Source: Chitinophaga varians
GTDB lineage: Bacteria; Bacteroidota; Bacteroidia; Chitinophagales; Chitinophagaceae
Length of the DNA stretch: 64,000 nt
Direction of reading: 5' to 3'
Assembly (NCBI RefSeq): GCF_012641275.1
Contig: NZ_JABAIA010000002.1
Span: forward strand, 186,001 to 250,000
Below, piece by piece: positions 46,747 through 55,757 of this stretch. Both the position numbers and the translations under genes were made by a program. Positions within the stretch are counted from its first letter, which is position 1, and every line of letters begins with the position of its first letter. Below the pieces are notes generated by a model, which was not told the origin of the DNA, searched no databases, and saw nothing but the letters and a program-made list of their open reading frames with translations.

Positions 46747-47952
46747 ATGAAAAAACTGATATGCGGTATACTGGCACTAGCGCTGATGCATACCGCCAAC
46801 GCACAGAAATTTGAAGGGCTGGCGCCTACGCCGCCTATGGGCTGGAACACCTGGAACACTTTCCAGGCCGATATGAGCGAGCAACTGATCATGGAAACGG
46901 CCGACATCATGGTGTCTTCCGGCATGAAAGACGCCGGCTACATTTACCTCGTCCTCGATGACGGCTGGATGACCATGGAACGCGACAGTCTCGGTAACCT
47001 CGTGCCCGACCCGAAGAAATTCCCGCATGGCCTTAAAGCCGTGGTGGACTATGTACACGCCAAAGGACTGAAATTCGGTATGTACAACTGCGCCGGCACG
47101 CTCACCTGCGCCAAATATCCTGGTACCCGCGGTTATGAATACCAGGACGCGCGCAATTATGCAGCATGGAACATCGACTACCTGAAATACGACTGGTGCA
47201 ATACCAAAGGCATCAACGCCCGCGAAGCATATACCACTATGAGCAACGCGCTGCGCAAGGCAGGCCGCCCGATGATATTCAGCCTGTGCGAATGGGGCGT
47301 TAACAAGCCATGGGAGTGGGGCGCTCCGGTAGGCCAGCTATGGCGTACCACCGAGGATATCTGGCAGGTGTTTGACTCCGTACACAGTCACGGCACCTGG
47401 GACGCCCTCAGCGTGATGCGCATCGCCGACCTGCAGGATACACTGCGCCGCTATGCAGGCCCCGATCACTGGAATGATCCGGATATGCTGGAAGTGGGTA
47501 ATGGAATGACCTATGAGGAAGACAGGACGCACTTCTCCCTCTGGGCCATGATGGCCGCTCCGCTGATGGCCGGTAATGATATCCGTAAAATGACGCCCGC
47601 CACAAAAGCCATACTCACCAATAAAGATGTGATCGCCATCGACCAGGACCCTTTAGGCGTACAGGGGTTCAAATTCTCCGGTAAAGACAGCCTGCAGATA
47701 TGGTTTAAACCCTTGCAGCACGGCGATTGGGCCGTTTGTTTCCTGAACCGCGGCAGCCGTGAGACCGCCGTGAATTTCAACTGGAAACAAACAGCGGTGG
47801 TGGATAACGTTTTCCACTATACGTTAAAACAGGATATCAACTACACCCTGTACAACGTATGGACAGGCAAAAACGAAGGCACTACCAAAAAGCCGTTTAC
47901 CGCTGCCATCAAACCACATGATCTAGTGATGTTCCGGTTAAAGCAACAGTAA
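46747..47952 (+). CDS. GH27 alpha-galactosidase, exported
   Basis: Start taken at the ATG at 46747, which gives signal peptide MKKLICGILALALMHTANAQ. 401 residues, the usual length for GH27. The (beta/alpha)8 domain has TPPMGWNTWNTF at its start, YLVLDDGWM, LKFGMYNCAG, the nucleophile D149 in YLKYDWCN, the acid/base D204 in WRTTEDIW, and NDPDMLEVGN. The C-terminal beta domain follows (HGDWAVCFLNRGSRETAVNF). It removes terminal alpha-galactose, so the locus probably targets galactomannan, raffinose-type or related alpha-galactosides. 4 bp before the next gene. Confidence 0.93.
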   Translation: MKKLICGILALALMHTANAQKFEGLAPTPPMGWNTWNTFQADMSEQLIMETADIMVSSGMKDAGYIYLVLDDGWMTMERDSLGNLVPDPKKFPHGLKAVVDYVHAKGLKFGMYNCAGTLTCAKYPGTRGYEYQDARNYAAWNIDYLKYDWCNTKGINAREAYTTMSNALRKAGRPMIFSLCEWGVNKPWEWGAPVGQLWRTTEDIWQVFDSVHSHGTWDALSVMRIADLQDTLRRYAGPDHWNDPDMLEVGNGMTYEEDRTHFSLWAMMAAPLMAGNDIRKMTPATKAILTNKDVIAIDQDPLGVQGFKFSGKDSLQIWFKPLQHGDWAVCFLNRGSRETAVNFNWKQTAVVDNVFHYTLKQDINYTLYNVWTGKNEGTTKKPFTAAIKPHDLVMFRLKQQ

Positions 47953-47955
47953 CCC

Positions 47956-49383
47956 ATGAAACGATTTCTATTGGCATGCTGCCTTGTCAGCAGCAGCATC
48001 ACGGCCCTTTCGCAGGGCGCCGTTTTTATTACTACCGATACGGCGGTACAGCAGGCTTACCGCTGGGCTGCCGGTATGGTACAACATTACCGGGGCAATC
48101 CGAATGACGCCGTTGGTCCCTGGTACGAGGCCGCTTTGCCTTCCCGCAACGCCTTCTGCATGCGCGATGTGGCACACCAGACCATCGGGGCGGCCATCTG
48201 CGGGCTGGATAAGGAAAATAGCAATATGCTGCAGGCATTTGCCGCGCACATAGACGAAAAAAGAGACTGGTGCTCTTATTGGGAGATCAACAAATTTGGT
48301 CTTCCTGCGCCGGAAGATTATCGCAACGACCGGGAATTCTGGTATAACCTGAACGCCAACTTCGATGTGATGTTCGCCTGTTTGAAGTTATACCGCTGGA
48401 CCGGCGACCAGTCGTATATACAACATCCTGTGTTCGTCCGCTTCTTTGAGAAAACGGTGAATGAATACATTGACCAGTGGGTGTTGCAGCCGGATTCCCT
48501 TTTCACCAGGCCGCTGCATCCCAATGCCCCCATGCCTTTCAATAAACAGGACTATTTCCATCGCTGCCGTGGACTGGCCTCCTATGTGGAAAATGTCCCG
48601 GACCTGAAAATGGGCGTGGACCTTATCGCGGCCATCTATCAGGGATTATCTTGTTACGCTGCCATACAGTCACTGAACGGCGATACCGCTAAAGCGGCCC
48701 TGTATCAAAGAAAAGCAAATCAATACCGGGAAAAAATAGATGCTCACTGGTGGAATGCCGCTGATCATCGTTATTACACCTGGTACAACGGCGCCGGTCA
48801 GTTCGGAACAGGAGAAGGAGAGATGTTCCTCCTCTGGTTCGATGCACTGAAAGACACCGCCAGAAGCAACCAGACGATGGCACATCTGCTGGAAGGCCAA
48901 TGGAATGTGGAAACTACTTCCTATCTGCCGGTGATCTGCTACCGGCAAGGCTACTGGCAGCAGGCCCGCAACTATATCCTGTGGCTGTTCAATCCGGCCA
49001 CGCCGCGGCGGGAATATCCGGAAGTGTCTTTCGGCGTAGTGGAAGGCGTGATACATGGCCTGATGGGCATAGAGCCGGACGCGGCATCACAGCGCATTAC
49101 CACCCTCTATCGGGGCAACGCTGCGGATACCGCTATCGTAAAAGGATTAAAAGTGCTGCATACGGAGATAACGGTAACGCATACCGGAAAACAATCCACC
49201 TTTCAGCATACAGGCAAACAAACGTTGATTTGGCGCGCTGCCTTTGCGGGCAGGCATGACCGTATCATGGTGGGGAACACGTCCAGGGAAGCCAGTTTCA
49301 GGACAGACAACAAGGGACATACCATTTCTTTTATAGACCTGAAAGTGCCGGCCGGTAGTATTATAAAGGCCCGGATAAATTAA
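47956..49383 (+). CDS. Six-hairpin glycosidase-like exported enzyme
   Basis: 475 residues with signal peptide (FLLACCLVSSSITALS). The helical repeat pattern of (alpha/alpha)6 glycosidases is evident: AYRWAAGMVQHY, PSRNAFCMRDVAHQTIGAAI, REFWYNLNANFDVMFACLKLYRW, ADHRYYTWYN, WFDALKD, and the C-terminal beta part (TLIWRAAFAGRHDRIMVGN). Acidic catalytic residues could be in CMRDV and EGEMF but cannot be fixed by eye. It is the last gene of the operon, 4 bp after GH27, so it likely acts on the same glycan. GH family not assigned. Confidence 0.7.
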   Translation: MKRFLLACCLVSSSITALSQGAVFITTDTAVQQAYRWAAGMVQHYRGNPNDAVGPWYEAALPSRNAFCMRDVAHQTIGAAICGLDKENSNMLQAFAAHIDEKRDWCSYWEINKFGLPAPEDYRNDREFWYNLNANFDVMFACLKLYRWTGDQSYIQHPVFVRFFEKTVNEYIDQWVLQPDSLFTRPLHPNAPMPFNKQDYFHRCRGLASYVENVPDLKMGVDLIAAIYQGLSCYAAIQSLNGDTAKAALYQRKANQYREKIDAHWWNAADHRYYTWYNGAGQFGTGEGEMFLLWFDALKDTARSNQTMAHLLEGQWNVETTSYLPVICYRQGYWQQARNYILWLFNPATPRREYPEVSFGVVEGVIHGLMGIEPDAASQRITTLYRGNAADTAIVKGLKVLHTEITVTHTGKQSTFQHTGKQTLIWRAAFAGRHDRIMVGNTSREASFRTDNKGHTISFIDLKVPAGSIIKARIN

Positions 49384-49397
49384 GGAAGAATGACACC

Positions 49398-49440
49398 AAA
49401 AAGGCCGGAAAGCATGTGCTTCCCGGCCTTTTTTATTTTA
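49398..49440. terminator. Bidirectional terminator closing the polysaccharide locus
   Basis: AAAAAGGCCGG (49398-49408) pairs with CCGGCCTTTTT (49423-49433), with T-runs on both strands, between the last PUL gene and the convergent TonB receptor. Confidence 0.85.
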
Positions 49441-49462
49441 ACCCGGATTTCGGCCGGAGAGA

Positions 49463-51802
49463 TTAATAATTAACGGTGATGCCTATATTAAATGCTGTTC
49501 CTCTTCCTTTGGAATAAAATCCCGGGATCATGAACCATTGTGACCTGGCAGGGAAATAATCTGCATTGAACAGGTTTTCGATACCTAATGTCAGCAGCGT
49601 ATTGCGGGCCACCCGGTAGCTGGCATTGAAATTAAACAGGTGGTAGGCGTTGACGATGCCTTCATAGCCTTTGTACAGGCCGCCGGGCAGTTTATCGAAG
49701 CGGTCCCGCTTCAGGACGCCATTGTAGTGTACCTGTAATTCAAGGCCGCTCAGGGGGCGGTAGAAGATACTGCTGCCAACTTTCGGGGCGGCAATGCGCC
49801 GGTTGTTGAGGAACATGTTGTAGTCTCCTGTGCGGCCGGTATCTGACTTGCCTTCTGCATAGCTGAAAGACAGGTTCAGGTCCAGTTTGGACACAGGCTG
49901 ATAGTGTGCGGTGGCTTCAAAACCATAGATGCGTTCCGGTGTGCGGCTCACCTTGAACAGATCAGTCGCTGCGTCGTAGATCATTTCCGCGCCCAGTTTA
50001 GAGGTGCTGATAAAGCCGGTCAGCTCAAAACGGAACTGTTGTGCCTTGCTGACGAAACCCAGCTCATAATTGTTGACCAGCACCGCTTCTGTATTGATTT
50101 TGCTGATATTGTCCACTTTGGCGTCGCGCAGTGCAAGCCCTATATCAGCCACAGAGAAGCCCTGGGAAAAGCTGGCATAAGGCTGGAAAGCCGGGAGGCG
50201 GTTGTAACGGACGCCCACGTTGAACAGGGTGGAAGTGTAGGTCAGATCGCCGCCTTTTACCGCAAAGCTGGGCGTTATCGTTTGTCCGTTGGCGTTGGTA
50301 ATGCGCAGCGTGGTGTAGTCGTTCACACTGATTTTTACCCTTTCCATGCGAACACCGCCTTTCAGTATCAGGTCGTCAAACAGTTTCCATTGGGTTTCTG
50401 CAAATGGTGCTACGTTGAACATGTTCATCTCCGGTACCCAGATACGGCCGTCTACCAGCGGCTGGGAGGTGACGTCATTGACGAAGTCCGCGCCGTAAGA
50501 CAGGCTACCCTGGCTGGTCAGCGGGGAGTTGAACATAAAACGGAACCCTTTTTTCTTTGACAGTGTATGGGATTGTCCGTCGCCGCCTTCGAAGCGTCCC
50601 AGTGAAACGTAAAACACATCGTCCCGCGATTCATAATAGGCGTCTGTTTGCAGGCTGGTGCTACCTATCAGGCTGTCTGCACGCCATGATAGCTGCAGAT
50701 TATGGTTGCCGTTGATACCTGTCGGTTGACCGGCCTGTTTGCCCAGTACGCCGGTAGCGGGCTGCCCGGTGAGATAGTTGCCATTCACCAGTGTGTAATT
50801 GGAGTGCTGCTGACTGTTGTAATAATTGTACATCAGCTGGATGCGCTGACGGCGGTTAGGAGCGTAGCCGAGTTTTACAAAGCCATTGTAACTGTCTGTT
50901 TCTCCGAGGCTGTAATTGGTGCCTATCAGTTTCCCTTTGGCATCTTTCCATTCGCCGGTGCGCTCATATACACCGCTGACAGCATAGTCGAATTTTCCGA
51001 GCTTTCCATGCAGCAACTGTCCGAGGCGGCCGCCTACGCTGCCTTTCAGGCCGGCGAGTGAACCGGTGAGGTTGATGGATGTTTTGCCTGCAATGGGCGT
51101 ATTGTCTTTCGGGGTGAGGGTGATATAGTTGATTAACCCGCCGGAAGCGCCGTTTCCATAGATGGCGGTGGCGCCTTTGATCACATCGATACGTTCCAGT
51201 ACTGCCGGGTCGATGGAGCGGAGGTCCACCTCGCCGTTACGCAGTGGCGTGGACTGCGGGATACCATCGATCATGATGAGCACTGAACGGCCGCGGAGGG
51301 ACTGTCCTACGTTGCTGTTGCTTTGTGCGGATGGTGCAAGGCCGGGAACTTCGTTGGCCAGTATCTGGGTGATATCGGAGGTTACAGCAAGGTTATCTTC
51401 CAGTGTTTTGCGGTTCAGTACGGTAACAGAAGATGGTACATTGTCCAGTGATTCCGGCTTACGGCTGGCAGATACGATCACCTCGCCGAGTGCGCGGGAT
51501 GCCTGTTCCAGGGACCAGTCGGCCGTTGTGGACTGGCTGCCGGCAAAGGACCGCGTTTGCGGGGTATAGCCCATCAGGCTTACAGTCAATGAAAACGTGT
51601 CACGATTGATGGAAAGGGAATATTTACCGTCTTTGTCTGTAAAAGCTGCCTCTTTGGTACCGTTGACCCGCACGGTGGCATGCCTGAGCGGTCCTTCGGA
51701 AGAACGTACAGTACCGCTGATGGTGGCTTGTTGCGCTACTGCCGCCAGGGTAATCAGGCTGAGGAGAAAGCCTGAAACGATGGCTTTAAATGAAGTCGTC
51801 AT
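49463..51802 (-). CDS. TonB-dependent siderophore-type receptor
   Basis: Start taken at the ATG at 51802, since a -7 box lies at 51824-51831. About 779 residues. Signal peptide (IVSGFLLSLITLAAVAQQ), a carboxypeptidase-like domain (ISGTVRSSEGPLRHATVRVNGTKEA), TonB-box/plug (LGEVIVSASRKPESLDNVPSSVTVLNR, GRSVLIMIDGIP, IDVIKGATAIYGNGASGGLINYIT) and barrel ending ARSQWFMIPG...TAFNIGITVNY. Plug wording is that of iron-siderophore or cobalamin receptors rather than SusC. The divergent AraC gene is its likely regulator, as in other iron-uptake loci. No Fur-type site was recognised. Confidence 0.93.
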   Translation of the reverse strand: MTTSFKAIVSGFLLSLITLAAVAQQATISGTVRSSEGPLRHATVRVNGTKEAAFTDKDGKYSLSINRDTFSLTVSLMGYTPQTRSFAGSQSTTADWSLEQASRALGEVIVSASRKPESLDNVPSSVTVLNRKTLEDNLAVTSDITQILANEVPGLAPSAQSNSNVGQSLRGRSVLIMIDGIPQSTPLRNGEVDLRSIDPAVLERIDVIKGATAIYGNGASGGLINYITLTPKDNTPIAGKTSINLTGSLAGLKGSVGGRLGQLLHGKLGKFDYAVSGVYERTGEWKDAKGKLIGTNYSLGETDSYNGFVKLGYAPNRRQRIQLMYNYYNSQQHSNYTLVNGNYLTGQPATGVLGKQAGQPTGINGNHNLQLSWRADSLIGSTSLQTDAYYESRDDVFYVSLGRFEGGDGQSHTLSKKKGFRFMFNSPLTSQGSLSYGADFVNDVTSQPLVDGRIWVPEMNMFNVAPFAETQWKLFDDLILKGGVRMERVKISVNDYTTLRITNANGQTITPSFAVKGGDLTYTSTLFNVGVRYNRLPAFQPYASFSQGFSVADIGLALRDAKVDNISKINTEAVLVNNYELGFVSKAQQFRFELTGFISTSKLGAEMIYDAATDLFKVSRTPERIYGFEATAHYQPVSKLDLNLSFSYAEGKSDTGRTGDYNMFLNNRRIAAPKVGSSIFYRPLSGLELQVHYNGVLKRDRFDKLPGGLYKGYEGIVNAYHLFNFNASYRVARNTLLTLGIENLFNADYFPARSQWFMIPGFYSKGRGTAFNIGITVNY

Positions 51803-51823
51803 GTTTGGTTGTAAGAATTTCCG

Positions 51824-51831
51824 CAAAACTA
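51824..51831 (-). promoter_or_regulatory. Putative -7 box of the TonB receptor gene
   Basis: Minus-strand TAGTTTTG fits TAnnTTTG and lies 22 bp before the ATG at 51802. This makes the upstream in-frame ATG at 51826 unlikely as start. Confidence 0.4.
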
Positions 51832-51927
51832 TCCTGGTATGCAGCAGGCTGGTAATCTAATCGGGAATTTGTTTTGCATGAAACGGAAAAAATGAAAGGC
51901 AGGAAATCGTTACCTTGAAATATCGAT

Positions 51928-52746
51928 ATGGAAAAAATTCCTGTTAGAAATATTCGGCGTGGCCATCCCCTGGACTTTGGTATCCAGGATATCCGGGAAA
52001 ACATGGCGGACAAGGACATGGTGCAGGAACTGCACCGGCACAATTTCTTTTATGTGCTTGCATTGGAGAAAGGCGCCGGTGAGCATGAAATAGATTTTAC
52101 GCCTTACCAGCTTCAGGACCGTACCATCTTTTTTCTGCGGCCGGGCCAGGTGCATCAGCTCCGGATCAAAGCCGGCAGCACCGGCTGGATGATGCAGTTT
52201 ACCGCCGGCTTTTACCACAACGCACAGCTGTTGCGCAAGATCGGGGCAGCCAACGTTTACGCCGACGGGGAAGGGAAGGCCCTGCACCTGCTGGACACCA
52301 TCTTCCGGGAATATCAACAACAGCAGGACCAATACCGGGAAGCCATCAAATCATACCTGCATGTCTTTTTGATCACACTGCTCCGGCTACAGCAGCAACC
52401 GGCAAAAAACAACGCTGACACCTATACGCAGGAGCGGTTGGAAGCCCTGCTGGAACTGCTGGAAACACATATCCATACGCATAAACGGCCATCGCAGTAC
52501 GCAGCGATGCTACACCTTTCTCTTTATCAGCTGAATGCGGTCACCCGCGAGGCGCTGGGCAAGACCACCTCTGCGCTGATCAATGAACAGATCGTCCTCG
52601 AAGCAAAGCGAAACCTGCTGGCCACCACCGCGCAGGTAAGCCAGATCGCGGAACAACTGGGATATGAAGACGTCTCTTACTTCATTCGTTTCTTTAAAAA
52701 GCAGACGGGGTATACGCCGGAGGTGTTCAGGAATAATAACAGCTGA
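51928..52746 (+). CDS. AraC-family transcriptional regulator
   Basis: A 272-residue regulator with an N-terminal cupin (about 30-115: FYVLALEKGAGEHEIDFTPYQLQDRTIFFLRPGQVHQL) and the AraC double HTH at about 180-270 (RPSQYAAMLHLSLYQLNAVTREALGKTTSALINEQIVLEAKRNLL...QLGYEDVSYFIRFFKKQTGYTPEVF). Divergent from the TonB receptor (125 bp between starts), so it should control it. Confidence 0.93.
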   Translation: MEKIPVRNIRRGHPLDFGIQDIRENMADKDMVQELHRHNFFYVLALEKGAGEHEIDFTPYQLQDRTIFFLRPGQVHQLRIKAGSTGWMMQFTAGFYHNAQLLRKIGAANVYADGEGKALHLLDTIFREYQQQQDQYREAIKSYLHVFLITLLRLQQQPAKNNADTYTQERLEALLELLETHIHTHKRPSQYAAMLHLSLYQLNAVTREALGKTTSALINEQIVLEAKRNLLATTAQVSQIAEQLGYEDVSYFIRFFKKQTGYTPEVFRNNNS

Positions 52747-52816
52747 TGCGGCAATAACTTCATTACAGTCCGGTTGAATTCCACTTTTGTCCTGTCCCTT
52801 TCCAGGCGGGCCACCG

Positions 52817-52824
52817 TACCTTTG
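52817..52824 (+). promoter_or_regulatory. Putative -7 box of the methyltransferase gene
   Basis: TACCTTTG matches TAnnTTTG exactly, 18 bp before the ATG at 52843. TTTG at 52786-52789 is upstream but at a longer distance than usual. Confidence 0.4.
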
Positions 52825-52842
52825 AAGAAAAATAACCTGGCT

Positions 52843-53454
52843 ATGAAACAGAAATGGGATGAAAGATACCAAAACGATTTTTTTGTCTATGGAAAGGAAC
52901 CGAATGAATTCTTCAGGGAATGGTTGCCCAAATTCACACCCGGCACTATACTGATGCCCGCCGACGGAGAAGGCCGCAACGGCGTGTTTGCCGCGCAACA
53001 AGGCTGGCAGGTGACCTCTTTCGATCAAAGCGAAGCCGGAAAAGTGAAAGCCATGCAGTTGGCCGCAGAACGGCAGGTGTCGCTGGATTATATTGTGGGC
53101 GACCTTGAAGACCTTCAGTTTGAAGCAGCTTCCTTCGATGCCATGGGCCTGATTTACGCACACTTTGCCGGCGATAAAAAAGCACCGTTCCATCAACAGC
53201 TGGACAGTTATCTTAAACCGGGAGGCATCATTATTTTTGAAGCTTTCAGTAAACAGCATCGGGGTTTTAAGGCTGCAAACCCTCGTGTAGGCGGCCCTGA
53301 TGGAACAGACGACCTGTATTCAAAAGAAGAGATCACCACTTATTTCGGAAACTATGATATCCTGATGCTGGAGGAAGAAGAAATCCTGTTGAATGAAGGA
53401 CAGTTTCATGTTGGCAAAGGGGCGGTAGTGCGTTTTGCAGGCCGGAAAAAATAG
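52843..53454 (+). CDS. Class I SAM-dependent methyltransferase, TehB-like
   Basis: 203 residues from the ATG at 52843. WDERYQNDFFVYGKEPNEFF is the typical N-terminus of TehB/thiopurine-type methyltransferases; motif I is LMPADGEGRNGVFAAQQGWQVTSFDQS, and LEAASFDAMGLIYAHF-like residues (QFEAASFDAMGLIYAHF) form motif IV. PGGIIIFEAFS follows. Substrate unknown (the family handles tellurite, thiols and small molecules). Convergent with groEL, with a hairpin between. Confidence 0.9.
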   Translation: MKQKWDERYQNDFFVYGKEPNEFFREWLPKFTPGTILMPADGEGRNGVFAAQQGWQVTSFDQSEAGKVKAMQLAAERQVSLDYIVGDLEDLQFEAASFDAMGLIYAHFAGDKKAPFHQQLDSYLKPGGIIIFEAFSKQHRGFKAANPRVGGPDGTDDLYSKEEITTYFGNYDILMLEEEEILLNEGQFHVGKGAVVRFAGRKK

Positions 53455-53456
53455 AC

Positions 53457-53486
53457 GGTAACAGAGGGAAGAGTCCCTCCGTTACC
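53457..53486. terminator. Hairpin between methyltransferase and groEL
   Basis: GGTAACAGAGGGA and TCCCTCCGTTACC pair with one mismatch around AGAG. Short T-runs lie nearby on both strands, so it may end both transcripts. Confidence 0.55.
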
Positions 53487-53494
53487 TTTGAGTT

Positions 53495-55123
53495 TTAATA
53501 GTCCATTCCTCCCATACCGGCAGGAACGGCCGCCGGAACTTCTTTTTTCGGTTTGTCGGCCACCACACATTCGGTGGTAAGCAGCATACCGGCGATAGAA
53601 GCGGCGTTTTCAAGTGCTATACGGGTTACTTTGGCTGGGTCTATAACGCCGGCCTGAAGTAATGGTTCATATTGTTCAGTGCGGGCATTAAAGCCATAGT
53701 CACCCTGGCCTTCCCTTATTTTTTGTACTACCACGCTGCCTTCCATGCCGCAGTTGGCAACGATCTGGCGCAGCGGTTCTTCTACTGCCCGTTTTACGAG
53801 CGCGATGCCTGTGTTTTCATCCGTGTTCAGTCCCTTTAATTCCGGCAGGGCCGCCACCGCACGTACATAGGCCACCCCGCCGCCGGGTACGATGCCTTCT
53901 TCTATGGCTGCGCGGGTAGCGTGCAGCGCATCGTCCACACGGTCTTTTTTCTCTTTCATTTCCACTTCCGTAGCGGCGCCTACATACAATACAGCTACGC
54001 CGCCGCTGAGTTTAGCCAGCCTTTCCTGGAGTTTCTCCTTGTCATAGGTAGAAGTAGTGGTGCTGAGCTGCGCTTTTATCTGCGCAATGCGGCCATCGAT
54101 ATCTTCTTTGTTGCCGTGGCCGTCAACGATGGTGGTGGTGTCTTTGGTGATGACAACGGAAGAGGCGGTGCCGAGGTGGCTGAGATCTGCGTTTTCCAGT
54201 TTGTAGCCCTGTTCTTCGCTGATCACAGTGCCTTTTGTGAGCACGGCCAGGTCGGTCAGCATCTCTTTCCTTCTGTCGCCAAATCCGGGAGCTTTAACAG
54301 CCGCTATTTTAAGCGTTCCGCGGAGTTTGTTGACTACCAGTGTGGCCAGTGCTTCCCCGTCCAGGTCTTCTGCTACAATGAGCAGCGGCCTTCCGCTTTG
54401 GGCGGTTTTCTCCAGGATATGAAGGATATCCTTCATGGAGCTGATCTTTTTGTCGCAGATGAGAATGTAGGGATTGTCCAGTTCTGTCTGCATTTTCTCT
54501 GTGTTGGTCACAAAGTAGGGCGACAGATAGCCGCGGTCGAACTGCATGCCTTCCACCACTTCTACAGTGGTATCGGTGCCTTTGGCTTCCTCCACGGTAA
54601 TAACGCCTTCCTTGCCTACTTTGCCGAAGGCTTCAGCGATCAGCTTACCGATGGTATCGTCGTTGTTGGCGGAAAGGGCTGCCACTTGACGGATTTTCTC
54701 TTCGGTATGGCCAACCGGTTGCGCCTGTTCTTTCAGATTTGCTACAATAGCTTCCACCGCTTTGTCGATGCCACGTTTCAGGTCCATCGGATTAGCGCCG
54801 GCAGCCACGTTTTTAAGTCCTTCCCCAATGATGGCCTGTGCCAGCACAGTGGCAGTGGTAGTGCCATCACCGGCAACATCAGCTGTTTTGGAAGCTACTT
54901 CTTTAATCATCTGGGCGCCCATGTTTTCGATGGGGTCTTCCAGTTCTATTTCTTTGGCTACACTAACGCCGTCCTTTGTAATATGGGAGGCGCCAAATTT
55001 CTTTTCCAGTACTACATTACGGCCTTTAGGGCCCAGTGTAACCTTCACGGCGTTGGCTAATGTGTCAACGCCTTTCTTCATTTTGTTTCTTGCTTCAACG
55101 TCAAAGAAAAGTTGCTTTGCCAT
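53495..55123 (-). CDS. groL: Chaperonin GroEL
   Basis: 542 residues, full length for the family. It begins [20 protein letters not shown] and contains [16 protein letters not shown], the ATP site [37 protein letters not shown] and [10 protein letters not shown]. It ends in a Gly-Met rich tail (AGMGGMDY), as in other GroEL proteins. The subunits form the 14-mer chamber that refolds proteins together with GroES, encoded 34 bp upstream. No CIRCE site is present near the operon start. Confidence 0.99.
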   Translation of the reverse strand: MAKQLFFDVEARNKMKKGVDTLANAVKVTLGPKGRNVVLEKKFGASHITKDGVSVAKEIELEDPIENMGAQMIKEVASKTADVAGDGTTTATVLAQAIIGEGLKNVAAGANPMDLKRGIDKAVEAIVANLKEQAQPVGHTEEKIRQVAALSANNDDTIGKLIAEAFGKVGKEGVITVEEAKGTDTTVEVVEGMQFDRGYLSPYFVTNTEKMQTELDNPYILICDKKISSMKDILHILEKTAQSGRPLLIVAEDLDGEALATLVVNKLRGTLKIAAVKAPGFGDRRKEMLTDLAVLTKGTVISEEQGYKLENADLSHLGTASSVVITKDTTTIVDGHGNKEDIDGRIAQIKAQLSTTTSTYDKEKLQERLAKLSGGVAVLYVGAATEVEMKEKKDRVDDALHATRAAIEEGIVPGGGVAYVRAVAALPELKGLNTDENTGIALVKRAVEEPLRQIVANCGMEGSVVVQKIREGQGDYGFNARTEQYEPLLQAGVIDPAKVTRIALENAASIAGMLLTTECVVADKPKKEVPAAVPAGMGGMDY

Positions 55124-55157
55124 AGGATTTGTTCTTTAAATAAATGAAAACATTCAA

Positions 55158-55439
55158 TTAAATAATAGCGAGAATGTCGGATTCACGCATGATGAGTAAA
55201 TCCTCATTGCCGATGCGGACTTCCGTACCGGCATACTTACCGTAAAGGACAGTGTCGCCGGCCTTAACGGTTACCGGTTCGTCTTTTTTTCCGGGACCGG
55301 CAGCTACAATTACGCCGCGTTGTGGTTTCTCTTTGGCAGTATCGGGGATAATGATACCACCACTGGTTTTTTCTTCTGTCTGTGCGGGCCTGATGATGAC
55401 CCTGTCATGGAGTGGAGTGGCCGTTAAATTGTTTGCCAT
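55158..55439 (-). CDS. groES: Co-chaperonin GroES
   Basis: Start taken at the ATG at 55439, giving 93 residues, the usual length. [43 protein letters not shown] with the mobile loop and [30 protein letters not shown] are canonical. First gene of the groES-groEL operon; the heptameric lid of the GroEL chamber. Confidence 0.98.
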   Translation of the reverse strand: MANNLTATPLHDRVIIRPAQTEEKTSGGIIIPDTAKEKPQRGVIVAAGPGKKDEPVTVKAGDTVLYGKYAGTEVRIGNEDLLIMRESDILAII

Positions 55440-55757
55440 AGTTCTTATGATTTTGAATTTAAGGTTAAACACAAAGTCATGTGATAAGGTATCGCAATCT
55501 TGACGGTGCTTGCTTTAAAAATGGCTTTTCAAGTGGTGTGCCATCAAAAAAAGTAATTACATTTTGTCATTTTTCTTGAAAAAATGACAACTGACAGGTT
55601 GAAATTTTGTCATTTCAATTTGGCCAAGACCCACTGAATAAATGTACTTATGGCCAATTTGCCATGAGCTTTTCAACAAACCATCTTTGAGCCATACAAC
55701 AAAGCTGCGGGCTCACCACCGGTGTACCTTTGAGGTATCATTAAAAAATCACCAAAA
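55440..55757. promoter_or_regulatory. Divergent control region of groES and the SDR gene
   Basis: 318 bp without a gene. It contains TTGTCATTTTT (55564-55574) opposed by AAAAATGACAA (55580-55590), a third TTTTGTCATTT copy near 55605-55615, and a wider inverted repeat AATTTGGCCA (55617-55626)/TGGCCAATTT (55651-55660). A -7 box TACCTTTG (55725-55732) precedes the SDR gene. No CIRCE element was found. Confidence 0.5.

Noticed and set aside
53921..55060. 379-codon open frame opposite groEL
   Set aside because: GroEL is intact on the other strand; the open frame is a by-product of its codon use.
55440..55757. CIRCE element before groES
   Set aside because: TTAGCACTC-N9-GAGTGCTAA was looked for on both strands and is not there.
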